DNA from: Clostridia bacterium
GTDB taxonomy: Bacteria > Bacillota > Clostridia > Oscillospirales > CAG-272
Direction: 5' to 3'
DNA length: 32,223 nt
Assembly (NCBI GenBank): GCA_017938425.1
Contig: JAGBBQ010000077.1
Span: forward strand, 1-32,223
The translations under genes and the position numbers were made by a program. Positions within the stretch are counted from its first letter, which is position 1. The number at the start of each line of letters is the position of its first letter. The notes beneath the pieces were generated by a model. That model worked only from the letters and a program-made list of their open reading frames with translations, was not told where the DNA came from and searched no databases. Positions 24,262 to 30,658 of this stretch are shown here, piece after piece.

Positions 24262-25092
24262 TCATATGGAAAACGGCGGGCGGCTTTTCGATTGCTCGAT
24301 CTCGCGCCCGGATATGCAAAACCGACCTCTGAACTGCGAGGGTGTCATATCCGTTTCCTTTTTGAAGGTGCGCATAAAATGCTCTTCGCTATCATATCCG
24401 CAAGCGCGAGAAACGGCGGTCACGGTCATATCGGTGGCAGATAAAAGATATTTGGCATGCTCCATACGGTAGCCGCGGATATCCAAAACGAGGCTCACGC
24501 CAAAAAACCGCTTATACAAATGCTGAACGTACGAGCGACTCAAATTTAATTTTCGGCTGATCTCGTCCACCGTCCATCGGCCTTGCGGCGCAAGCCGAAG
24601 CTCTCCGCGCAGGCGGTTGAAGGACTCGTAGAGCGGATGCTCACGCGCAGCGCCCGGGCAACGGATCATCTCGCCGATCTTGATCAGGAGCAATTCAAAA
24701 TACCGTTTCACCGTTTCTGTTTTATAGAGATTTTGCGAATAAAGCTCGAAGAACATATTTTTGATAAAGCTCAAAAGCTCAGTTACATCGCCCAGCGGCA
24801 GCACCGTATCCAACCGGATTCCAAGCGCCGAAAGAAATCGCTGTCCTTCTTCATCCATATCAAAATGCACCCAATCGTTCACGTATTCACCGTCCAAGGC
24901 GCCGTAGATCTGCGGCGTTCCTTTTTTATAGATAATCACGCTGTTTGGCGGCACACTGATTCTTTCGCCCTGCAAGCAAGCAAAAGCATCGGTTTTGATG
25001 ATCAGGAGAATACAATCGCCCGAGCCGTTCGGCCGGTTGATAGAAAAGCCCGCGGGGTGGCGGTAGTTATATCCCACGTTTGTTATTTTCAT
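24262..25092 (-). CDS. AraC-family transcriptional regulator, probable activator of GH51
   Basis: A 276-residue protein with an N-terminal AraC-ligand-binding (cupin-like) part (about residues 10-90) and a C-terminal pair of helix-turn-helix units: WTVDEISRKLNLSRSYVQHLYKRFFG and MTVTAVSRACGYDSEEHFMRTFKKETDMTPSQF. The N-terminal domain differs from that of the regulator at 12026. The ATG at 25092 has GGAGG 4 bases upstream. It diverges from the arabinofuranosidase gene with overlapping promoters, so it very likely controls that gene in response to arabinose or an arabino-oligomer. Confidence 0.9.
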   Translation of the reverse strand: MKITNVGYNYRHPAGFSINRPNGSGDCILLIIKTDAFACLQGERISVPPNSVIIYKKGTPQIYGALDGEYVNDWVHFDMDEEGQRFLSALGIRLDTVLPLGDVTELLSFIKNMFFELYSQNLYKTETVKRYFELLLIKIGEMIRCPGAAREHPLYESFNRLRGELRLAPQGRWTVDEISRKLNLSRSYVQHLYKRFFGVSLVLDIRGYRMEHAKYLLSATDMTVTAVSRACGYDSEEHFMRTFKKETDMTPSQFRGRFCISGREIEQSKSRPPFSI

Positions 25093-25129
25093 AGGCCCTC
25101 CACAAAGCACAAAACATCAGTATATTTAC

Positions 25130-25158
25130 ATTATAATCCATTGTGTCCTCTCTGTCAA
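25130..25158 (-). promoter_or_regulatory. Consensus promoter of the AraC-type gene at 24262-25092
   Basis: TTGACA (25153-25158), 17-base spacer, TATAAT (25130-25135), a perfect match on the - strand. Confidence 0.85.
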
Positions 25159-25169
25159 GGATGTATAAT
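25141..25169 (+). promoter_or_regulatory. Promoter of the GH51 gene, overlapping the divergent AraC promoter
   Basis: TTGTGT (25141-25146), 17-base spacer, TATAAT (25164-25169). Its -35 lies inside the spacer of the - strand promoter, so polymerase cannot occupy both at once. Confidence 0.75.
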
Positions 25170-25201
25170 AAACACAAAGCCTCACGAAAGGAGAGTTTTG
25201 T

Positions 25202-26689
25202 ATGAAAGCCAGCATCACGGCTAACAAGAAGTTTATTATTGGAGAGATCGACAGGCGGATTTACGGATCTTTTATTGAGCACCTCGGACGCGCCGTGTAC
25301 GGCGGTATATATGAGCCTTCACACCCTAACGCAGATGCAGACGGATTCCGCACAGACGTGATCGAGCTTGTGAAGAAGCTAAATGTTCCCATCGTTCGCT
25401 ATCCCGGCGGAAATTTCGTTTCGGGCTACCATTGGGAGGACGGCACGGGCGATCGCCAAAAAAGGCCGAAGCGCATGGAGCTTGCATGGTCTGCCGTTGA
25501 AACGAACGAGGTTGGGATCGACGAATTTCAGGCATGGGCGAAAAAGGCCGATACCGAGATTATGATGGCGGTGAATCTTGGTACGCGCGGCATTGGAGAT
25601 GCGCTAAACTGCCTCGAATACTGCAACGGAACGGCCGATACACACTATGCGAATATGCGCCGAAAAAACGGCTTTGAAGAGCCCTTCGGCATCAAGGTCT
25701 GGTGCCTTGGAAACGAGATGGATGCCGATTGGCAGATCGGGCACAAAACGGCGGAGGAATACGGCCGCCTCGCGGCAGAAACCGCAAGAGCGATGAAAAA
25801 GCTGGATCCCTCCATCAAGCTGGTGGCCTGCGGAAGCTCGGGGCGTTGGATGAAGTCCTTCGGTGAATGGGAGCTGACCGTATTGGATCACGCCTACGAC
25901 GCCATCGATTACGTGTCGCTGCACACCTATTACGATAATTTTGGGGACGATACACCGCTCTTTTTAAGCCGCTGTGAGGAAATGGATGCATTTATAAAGG
26001 AAACAGCGGCTTTATGCGATGCCGCCAAGGTGAAGAAAAAATCACAAAAAACGGTCGATCTTTCCTTTGATGAATGGAACGTGTGGTATCATAGCAGGAT
26101 GCAGGACAAAAAGATCGAAAAATGGACGGTTGCGCCCGCGCAGCTGGAGGATATCTACACCTTTGAGGATGCCCTCGTCGTCGGTTGCATGCTGATCACC
26201 CTGCAAAACAACTGCGACCGCGTGAAAATGGCGTGCCTTGCGCAGCTCGTCAACGTGATCGCTCCGATCATGACCGAAAACGGAGGTAAGGCCTGGGCAC
26301 AGACCATCTTCTACCCCTTTATGTACGCCTCTGCCTACGGCAACGGCAGCACCCTGCGTACGGTCATTGAAAGCGAAAGCTATTGCGTAAACAATCGCAC
26401 CGTTCCCTATCTTGCATCCAGCGTTATCTATAACACCGCAGAAAATGAGATCGTTGTGTACGCCATCAACCGATCGCTCGACGAAGATATGGAGCTTTCG
26501 GTGGCGCTGGAGAATTTTGAGGGCTTTTGCCTTACCGAGCATATCGAGCTCTACTCGGATGATCTGAAGGCGGAGAACAGTGGGGATGAAGAGCGCGTTT
26601 CTCCGCGCCGCGTTAACGTGGCAAGCGGCGAAGCGATCACTCTCAAAAAGCATTCTTGGAATATGCTGAAATTCAAGCCACTCGCGTAA
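25202..26689 (+). CDS. abfA: Alpha-L-arabinofuranosidase, GH51, intracellular
   Basis: A 495-residue protein of the usual length for intracellular GH51. The N-terminus shows IYGSFIEHLGRAVYGGIYEP, typical of the family. The catalytic acid/base is Glu 172 in LGNEMD and the nucleophile is Glu 291 in SFDEWNVW. A C-terminal beta-sandwich follows from about residue 385. No signal peptide is present, so it removes arabinose from imported arabino-oligosaccharides. AAAGGAG lies 8 bases before the ATG. It has no terminator of its own before a remnant of the rRNA methyltransferase tail, whose following hairpin probably ends the transcript. Confidence 0.96.
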   Translation: MKASITANKKFIIGEIDRRIYGSFIEHLGRAVYGGIYEPSHPNADADGFRTDVIELVKKLNVPIVRYPGGNFVSGYHWEDGTGDRQKRPKRMELAWSAVETNEVGIDEFQAWAKKADTEIMMAVNLGTRGIGDALNCLEYCNGTADTHYANMRRKNGFEEPFGIKVWCLGNEMDADWQIGHKTAEEYGRLAAETARAMKKLDPSIKLVACGSSGRWMKSFGEWELTVLDHAYDAIDYVSLHTYYDNFGDDTPLFLSRCEEMDAFIKETAALCDAAKVKKKSQKTVDLSFDEWNVWYHSRMQDKKIEKWTVAPAQLEDIYTFEDALVVGCMLITLQNNCDRVKMACLAQLVNVIAPIMTENGGKAWAQTIFYPFMYASAYGNGSTLRTVIESESYCVNNRTVPYLASSVIYNTAENEIVVYAINRSLDEDMELSVALENFEGFCLTEHIELYSDDLKAENSGDEERVSPRRVNVASGEAITLKKHSWNMLKFKPLA

Positions 26690-26691
26690 GT

Positions 26692-26754
26692 CTGTGCGCA
26701 GACCTGTATCGGTTCTTTAAGAACGATAAGGCCTTTGATAGCAAAAAGAAATAA
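26692..26754 (+). pseudogene. Remnant of the 3' end of an rRNA methyltransferase gene (second copy of the tail at 24087-24140)
   Basis: In one frame these bases read LCADLYRFFKNDKAFDSKKK-stop. The intact methyltransferase ends LYQYFKNDKAPFDKKKS-stop. From the CTG codon at 26704 about 41 of 51 bases match, with an exact 14-base run AAGAACGATAAGGC, one missing codon, and mismatches both synonymous and not. There is no start codon or further open homologous frame: the preceding codons are interrupted by the GH51 stop two bases upstream. It lies in the same orientation as the intact gene and keeps a terminator directly behind it, as an original gene end would. Confidence 0.8.
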
Positions 26755-26788
26755 AGAAAAAAGCCCGAAAACGGGCTTTTTTCTTTAT
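26751..26788. terminator. Bidirectional terminator after GH51/remnant and after hepT
   Basis: A 17-base perfect stem (ATAAAGAAAAAAGCCCG and its complement) around AAAA. It begins at the stop codon of the methyltransferase remnant and overlaps the stop codon of the convergent hepT gene. Confidence 0.92.
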
Positions 26789-27123
26789 CCTTCAACTATA
26801 TTCAGCTTCTTATATATCTCGGGAATGCTTTTTGTAACCGTTTCATATACGATCGTGAGATCCACCTCGCCGTAGTCATGAACGATGCGGTTGCGCATAC
26901 CCTTGATCGCCTGCCACGGAATGTCCTTATGTGCATCCTTAAAGCCTTGCGTGAGCTTTACGGAATTTTCCGAAATCTGAATTAAGCGAAAAAGCGCCGA
27001 GTCGCAAAGCAGCTCGTTTTCCGCCAGCTGCTCATACGATACGCCCCGCGTTTTCTCCATCACGAAGCGGATATCCTTTAACATCTTTTGCACGTAATAC
27101 GCATCGTCCTTTACGTTATCCAT
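26785..27123 (-). CDS. hepT: HepT-like toxin (HEPN-domain RNase) of a type VII toxin-antitoxin pair
   Basis: A 112-residue all-alpha DUF86/HEPN protein. The R-x4-H-x-Y motif is seen as RNRIVHDY (Arg 77, His 82, Tyr 84); Arg and His form the RNase site and the Tyr is the residue that the MntA antitoxin adenylylates in studied systems. The gene overlaps the nucleotidyltransferase gene by 8 bases and follows it, so the pair is translationally coupled with the antitoxin first. The known HepT cleaves the 3' end of tRNAs. All key residues are present, so it is probably active. Its stop codon lies within a bidirectional terminator hairpin. Confidence 0.88.
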   Translation of the reverse strand: MDNVKDDAYYVQKMLKDIRFVMEKTRGVSYEQLAENELLCDSALFRLIQISENSVKLTQGFKDAHKDIPWQAIKGMRNRIVHDYGEVDLTIVYETVTKSIPEIYKKLNIVEG

Positions 27124-27586
27124 AGATCTTTATACCGTCCTTTAAAATTTCGCTTGTAAGTGCAAGGTTGTTTTCCAGCTGCTTCTGATCCAGCACGTCA
27201 ACCCTTTTCTTCAGCTTCTCGCGAAGCGATTCCACCAAGCCAAAAAAATCGATTCCAAACAACGAAGTGTGTACCAACAGATCCACGTCACTTTTTTCGG
27301 TTGCTTTTCCCTTTGCGTAAGATCCGAAAAGATAGCAGAATTCAACGGGATAGGTCTCAAAAACGCTGATGCAAGCCTCCCGGATCTGCTCCAAGGTTAG
27401 AATGCCGTTTTCCTCGTCCACGCGGCCGAAGGAGCGCAGCGCATCCATCAGATATTTGTATTTCATGCTTCCCTGCTTTTTCGGATCGTTTTCGTATTCA
27501 ACGTACGTTCTTAGCGGCATTCCCACAAAATTCGCCGCCGCCTTTTGCGTGATCCCTGTGTTTTTTCTCAATTCGCGAAGCGTCAT
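27116..27586 (-). CDS. mntA: MntA-like nucleotidyltransferase antitoxin with N-terminal XRE-type HTH
   Basis: A 156-residue protein. Residues about 1-55 look like an XRE-type helix-turn-helix (MTLRELRKNTGITQKAAANF, then PLRTYVEYEN). Residues about 65-150 form a minimal nucleotidyltransferase with the G-S-x10-D-x-D motif (Gly 88, Ser 89, Asp 100, Asp 102). MntA neutralises HepT by adding AMP units to its active-site tyrosine. The HTH is extra to the minimal MntA and probably gives autoregulation. The ATG at 27586 has a strong GGAGG-type site; the frame runs on upstream into AT-rich DNA. An extended -10 promoter and repeated TGCAA motifs lie upstream. Confidence 0.87.
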   Translation of the reverse strand: MTLRELRKNTGITQKAAANFVGMPLRTYVEYENDPKKQGSMKYKYLMDALRSFGRVDEENGILTLEQIREACISVFETYPVEFCYLFGSYAKGKATEKSDVDLLVHTSLFGIDFFGLVESLREKLKKRVDVLDQKQLENNLALTSEILKDGIKIYG

Positions 27587-27616
27587 ATCCTCCCCTCCTC
27601 TTTGCCCTTTTTTTAT

Positions 27617-27645
27617 ATTATACCACGCTTTTTTGAAATATGCAA
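27617..27645 (-). promoter_or_regulatory. Promoter of the mntA-hepT operon (extended -10)
   Basis: On the - strand TTGCAT (27640-27645) is followed after 17 bases by TATAAT (27617-27622), preceded by TG one base away (extended -10). The -35 itself lies within one of the repeated TGCAA motifs, so binding there would block transcription. Confidence 0.78.
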
Positions 27646-27724
27646 TAGATTTATGCAATTTCTGCATTTTTTGTTTTCTTGAAATATGCAAAAATTGCAC
27701 TTTTATATCTTGAAAAATATGCAG
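27633..27724. repeat. Iterated TGCAA/TTGCA motifs upstream of mntA, probable operator array
   Basis: TTGAAATATGCAA occurs exactly at 27633-27645 and 27679-27691, and a near copy (TTGAAAAATATGCA) at about 27710-27723. Further ATGCAA (27653-27658) and TGCAT (about 27663-27667) units lie between them. TGCAA and TTGCA also form an inverted repeat at 27687-27699. The array covers and precedes the promoter of the HTH-MntA gene. Confidence 0.6.
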
Positions 27725-27799
27725 AATTTCCTTATTTTGGAATTTATCAAACGCCTCTTTTTTTCTTTCGCAAGCACCAACCGAATGAAAATATTGAAT

Positions 27800-27885
27800 G
27801 GCGTTAATAACGCCGGAGCCACGATATAACGAAATTTCGCGATAGCGGATTTATATCGACGCGTAGTGCCTTTCGGGCACTATGC
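27800..27885. repeat. Cluster of three dyads, possible palindromic repeat element
   Basis: Three inverted repeats follow each other: GGCGTTA/TAACGCC (27800-27814), CGATATAA/TTATATCG (27822-27858) enclosing the palindrome CGAAATTTCG, and a 10-pair hairpin at 27861-27885 with loop TTTCG that overlaps the stop codon of the phosphodiesterase gene. None has a T-run. The rest of 27587-27880 holds the mntA promoter and no gene. Confidence 0.5.
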
Positions 27886-28803
27886 AAGTTCCGAGGTATG
27901 CGCCTCTCTTGATATGCGCGGTGCAGCCCCCGTCAGATGCGAGATGTCCTTATAGGCAGGCAGAGCGGAATCGTCAAAGATCCCCTCAGGCACCTGTGAG
28001 GTCCATCCCCGCTCGTCAAAGGCGGGCGCCTCGATGCCAAGCGCATACAAAACGATCGCCGCAAGATCGCGCACGTTCATTTCCCCGATCTCGGTGTGCC
28101 GTACGCCTCTGCCGACAGCGGCAAAGGTCGTATATTTTTCCTCGTCGCTCCAGCCGCCGTGCACACCGCCTTGGCCGCCGCCGGGATTCGTCCCGCCGTG
28201 ATCCGAGATCACCATAAAGAGCGTATCCGAAAGGATGCCCGCATCCTCCGCCGCCGCATATATATCACCGATCATAGCATCCTGCTTATGAATATACGCA
28301 AGGTGCGGCGCAGAGCCGTATCCGTTCTGATGGCCGTGAAAATCCGCGCTATCCAGCTGAACGAAGAGGAAGGTGGGCTTCTTTTCCTTGATATAATCGC
28401 AGATCACAGGCGTCAGATCGTAGTCCTGCAAATGCTCGGGATTCGAGCAAACGCCAAGCCCGCGCTCCACGATACCGAGTGTGATGGGATCCCATTCGGT
28501 AAAGGAGCCAAGCTCGGCCTCGGGCATCACCGCGCGGATGCGGCGGAACAGAGTGCCAAAGGGCGCGTCCGTCGGATACGGCCCCTTCGTCACGGTTGCG
28601 TTGGAAAGCCCATGCACCTCCGGGCCAACGCCGAGCAGCATCGAGCCCCAGCACTCCGCGCTCGCGGATGGATTCGAGGCAAGAGCGCGGTAGGTCACGG
28701 CACCGCCTTCAAAAATACGGTCAAAATTCGGTGTATCGGCATTTCTGATAAAAGAACCTGCCCCATCTATCCCCACAACGATCACGTGTTCATACCTTTT
28801 CAT
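27880..28803 (-). CDS. Alkaline phosphatase superfamily protein (type I phosphodiesterase/nucleotide pyrophosphatase-like)
   Basis: A 307-residue protein. It starts with the metal-binding strand VIVVGIDGAG (Asp about residue 13). NPSASAECWGSML holds the position of the nucleophile (a Ser or Thr a few residues before the Trp). DSADFHGHQNGYG and ISDHGG carry the remaining Asp/His metal ligands. The family hydrolyses phosphodiesters, phosphonates or sulfates. No signal peptide is visible, so it is probably cytoplasmic. The ATG at 28803 has GGGAGG 8 bases upstream and a consensus promoter further up. The substrate is unknown; placement beside GH20 allows a role with modified sugars, but that is only a guess. 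Confidence 0.85.
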   Translation of the reverse strand: MKRYEHVIVVGIDGAGSFIRNADTPNFDRIFEGGAVTYRALASNPSASAECWGSMLLGVGPEVHGLSNATVTKGPYPTDAPFGTLFRRIRAVMPEAELGSFTEWDPITLGIVERGLGVCSNPEHLQDYDLTPVICDYIKEKKPTFLFVQLDSADFHGHQNGYGSAPHLAYIHKQDAMIGDIYAAAEDAGILSDTLFMVISDHGGTNPGGGQGGVHGGWSDEEKYTTFAAVGRGVRHTEIGEMNVRDLAAIVLYALGIEAPAFDERGWTSQVPEGIFDDSALPAYKDISHLTGAAPRISREAHTSELA

Positions 28804-28831
28804 AGCACTTTCCTCCCGAAGTTTATATCTT

Positions 28832-28860
28832 ATTATAAGAAAAAAACTCCACACTGTCAA
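28832..28860 (-). promoter_or_regulatory. Consensus promoter of the phosphodiesterase gene
   Basis: TTGACA (28855-28860), 17-base spacer, TATAAT (28832-28837) on the - strand. Confidence 0.87.
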
Positions 28861-28970
28861 TGCGAAAAATCTACTAAAATCTTAACAAAACTTAGATTGC
28901 CGCTTTATATCCTAACGGCAAGCGGCCTTATTCTTTGGAAAAGGGGTAAGGCGAAAATGGTCACAAATTA
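28861..28970. other. Intergenic interval with two mutually exclusive inverted repeats
   Basis: GCCGCTT/AAGCGGC (28899-28926) and GCCTTA/TAAGGC (28925-28952) share bases, so only one can form at a time. No gene or start codon with a ribosome site is convincing here. It lies upstream of the phosphodiesterase promoter and beyond the GH20 terminator. Confidence 0.35.
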
Positions 28971-29012
28971 AAAACAAGTGAAGGCAAATTTTACAGTGCC
29001 TTCACTTGTTTT
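28971..29012 (-). terminator. Terminator of the GH20 gene
   Basis: Perfect 15-base stem AAAACAAGTGAAGGC / GCCTTCACTTGTTTT with a 12-base loop, followed on the - strand by TTAATTT after the stem's own TTTT. Confidence 0.88.
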
Positions 29013-29042
29013 CTATTCTCCTGCATATGACAGCTTTTCCTT

Positions 29043-30500
29043 TTATCTGTCCTGTATCAGCCGTGCCGCCAAATTGTGGATCACGCGGAACTGCCCTTCA
29101 AAATCCGCAAAGCTGCGCGTGCACTTCACGCCCCAAACGCGCTCCGAAAGCACGGGCAGATGCGCCATGATCATACCGATCTCCTGCTCAAAGGTCATCT
29201 CCCAGGCGCAAAGCATCGCGCCGATCACCTGCTCGGTGGGCTCGATCGTGATGGGATTGAGCGTTGCCACGGATTTCGGCCACCAATGCTGCCAATTGTA
29301 GACGTTCCATTCGTAAATATCCTTCGCATTCCAATTCACGTCCCCGGCGGGCATGCAAAGACTCGGCACGATATACAGCGGCTTCCAGGATGCGTTGATC
29401 AGGCGGAAGCCCTCGGCAAGAAGCTGGTGCGTTGTCTGATAGTGGTTTTCCCAGGAGATAACGATGGTTTCGGGCGGGATCTTCTCACTTCCCTTCTCGG
29501 GAAAGCCCTCCCAAACGATGGGCGTTTTGCCGAGCGAAAGCACGTACGAAGCAATGCGGCCCACGTAGTCGCTATAAAGCCCCAAAACGTCCTCGATTCC
29601 GTTTGCCTGCATATAGGCACGGCAGTCCTCACACTGATTCCAAAGCCAAATGCTTGCCTCGTCACCACCGATATGGATATAAGGTGCTTCGGGGAAAAGC
29701 TCTGCGATCTCACGCAGGAGCGTTTTTACGCCATTCACGGCACGGTCGCTTCCCGCGCAAAGCAATGCCTTGTTATCGATCACGTCACCGCTCTCATTGT
29801 AGAAAACGCCGCCCTCGGCTTTGCTACGGTCACCGAACACCTCGGGGTAATATGTATTGAGCACGGGCGCATGCCCCGGGCATTCAAACTCGGGCACAAG
29901 AATCACACCGCGCGCGGCGGCGTATGCACGCAGGGTGCAAAGCTGCTCCTCGGTATAATAGCACCCCTCCACGCAAAGCTTCGGGAACGCCTTCGAGGGC
30001 AATGTATAGAGTTTGTTGTCCGCAAAATGAAGGTTCAGATAGCGGATCTTATAGTAAAAGCAGAGATCGACGAATTTCAAAAGCTTGTCGAAGGGATGCC
30101 ACTCGCGCCCGATATCCACCATAATGGAGCGATAATCCTTGTCGGGATAGTCCTCCACCGTCAAGCGCGGCAAAAGCAGACTCTCCGCCGTTGCGCTGCT
30201 GATCTGCAAAACCGACGCAAGACCGTAGCAAAGTCCCTCTACATCACTCGCGTAAAGATAGATCGGCCCCTCCTCGGAGCAAAGGCGGTACGCATTTTTT
30301 GCCATCGCGGCATCATAGATCAGCTCAATGCCGCCCTTCTTTCCAACGGAAAGCGCGTATTTATGCCCCTTTTTGAAGCTATCGCAGAAGGCCGCCACCT
30401 GCGCGCTCCATTCCTCGCGCTCGTTATAGATCGCAAGCGCGGCGGTATGCGGCGCATACTCGGTCACCTGAAAGGATTTGGGATGCGGAATAATATTCAT
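29043..30500 (-). CDS. Beta-N-acetylhexosaminidase, GH20
   Basis: A 485-residue protein. Residues about 1-115 form the GH20b-type N-terminal domain, ending in the DYPDKDYRSIMVDIGREWHP stretch that opens the catalytic barrel. The catalytic Asp-Glu pair is D280-E281 in HIGGDEASIW; HFADN and EFECPGH are further family motifs. GH20 enzymes release terminal GlcNAc or GalNAc by substrate-assisted catalysis. There is no signal peptide, so it acts on imported mucin- or chitin-type oligosaccharides. The ATG at 30500 has AAAGGAG 7 bases upstream; the frame extends further upstream across the promoter without support. It has its own promoter and terminator. Confidence 0.93.
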   Translation of the reverse strand: MNIIPHPKSFQVTEYAPHTAALAIYNEREEWSAQVAAFCDSFKKGHKYALSVGKKGGIELIYDAAMAKNAYRLCSEEGPIYLYASDVEGLCYGLASVLQISSATAESLLLPRLTVEDYPDKDYRSIMVDIGREWHPFDKLLKFVDLCFYYKIRYLNLHFADNKLYTLPSKAFPKLCVEGCYYTEEQLCTLRAYAAARGVILVPEFECPGHAPVLNTYYPEVFGDRSKAEGGVFYNESGDVIDNKALLCAGSDRAVNGVKTLLREIAELFPEAPYIHIGGDEASIWLWNQCEDCRAYMQANGIEDVLGLYSDYVGRIASYVLSLGKTPIVWEGFPEKGSEKIPPETIVISWENHYQTTHQLLAEGFRLINASWKPLYIVPSLCMPAGDVNWNAKDIYEWNVYNWQHWWPKSVATLNPITIEPTEQVIGAMLCAWEMTFEQEIGMIMAHLPVLSERVWGVKCTRSFADFEGQFRVIHNLAARLIQDR

Positions 30501-30533
30501 AGCAATTCTCCTTTTGGCGTAAGCTTTTTTCAT

Positions 30534-30562
30534 AGTATAACATATCCCTTTTAAAAAAACAA
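30534..30562 (-). promoter_or_regulatory. Promoter of the GH20 gene
   Basis: TTGTTT (30557-30562), 17-base spacer, TATACT (30534-30539) on the - strand. Confidence 0.7.
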
Positions 30563-30601
30563 CCCATTTCGTGAAAAAACAATGCGCGAAAACGGTGCCC
30601 T

Positions 30602-30631
30602 GCATATTTTTTCTTCCTTCGGGCATTCTAA
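30602..30631 (+). promoter_or_regulatory. Sigma-G/F-like forespore promoter of the spoVAF-like gene
   Basis: GCATATT (30602-30608) and CATTCTAA (30624-30631), with 17 bases between GCATA and CATTCTA, match the forespore sigma factor pattern (GnATA and CATnnTA) better than sigma-A. The gene starts about 28 bases downstream. Confidence 0.65.
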
Positions 30632-30658
30632 CCGTAAACACGGAAAGGCAGAGTGGAT

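Noticed and set aside
24141-26690. An integrase- or transposase-borne element around AraC/GH51
   Set aside because: No recombinase, transposase or terminal inverted repeat is present; only the duplicated gene tail supports an insertion.
27116-27700. A longer MntA protein starting at 27700
   Set aside because: The extension would translate the promoter and the operator-like repeats, and the ATG at 27586 has a strong ribosome site.
27587-27724. A CRISPR array in the TGCAA repeat region
   Set aside because: The repeats are too short and unevenly spaced, and no cas genes are near; operator sites fit better.
29076-30554. A 492-codon open frame on the + strand
   Set aside because: It is antisense to the GH20 gene, whose catalytic D-E pair and ribosome site are clear.
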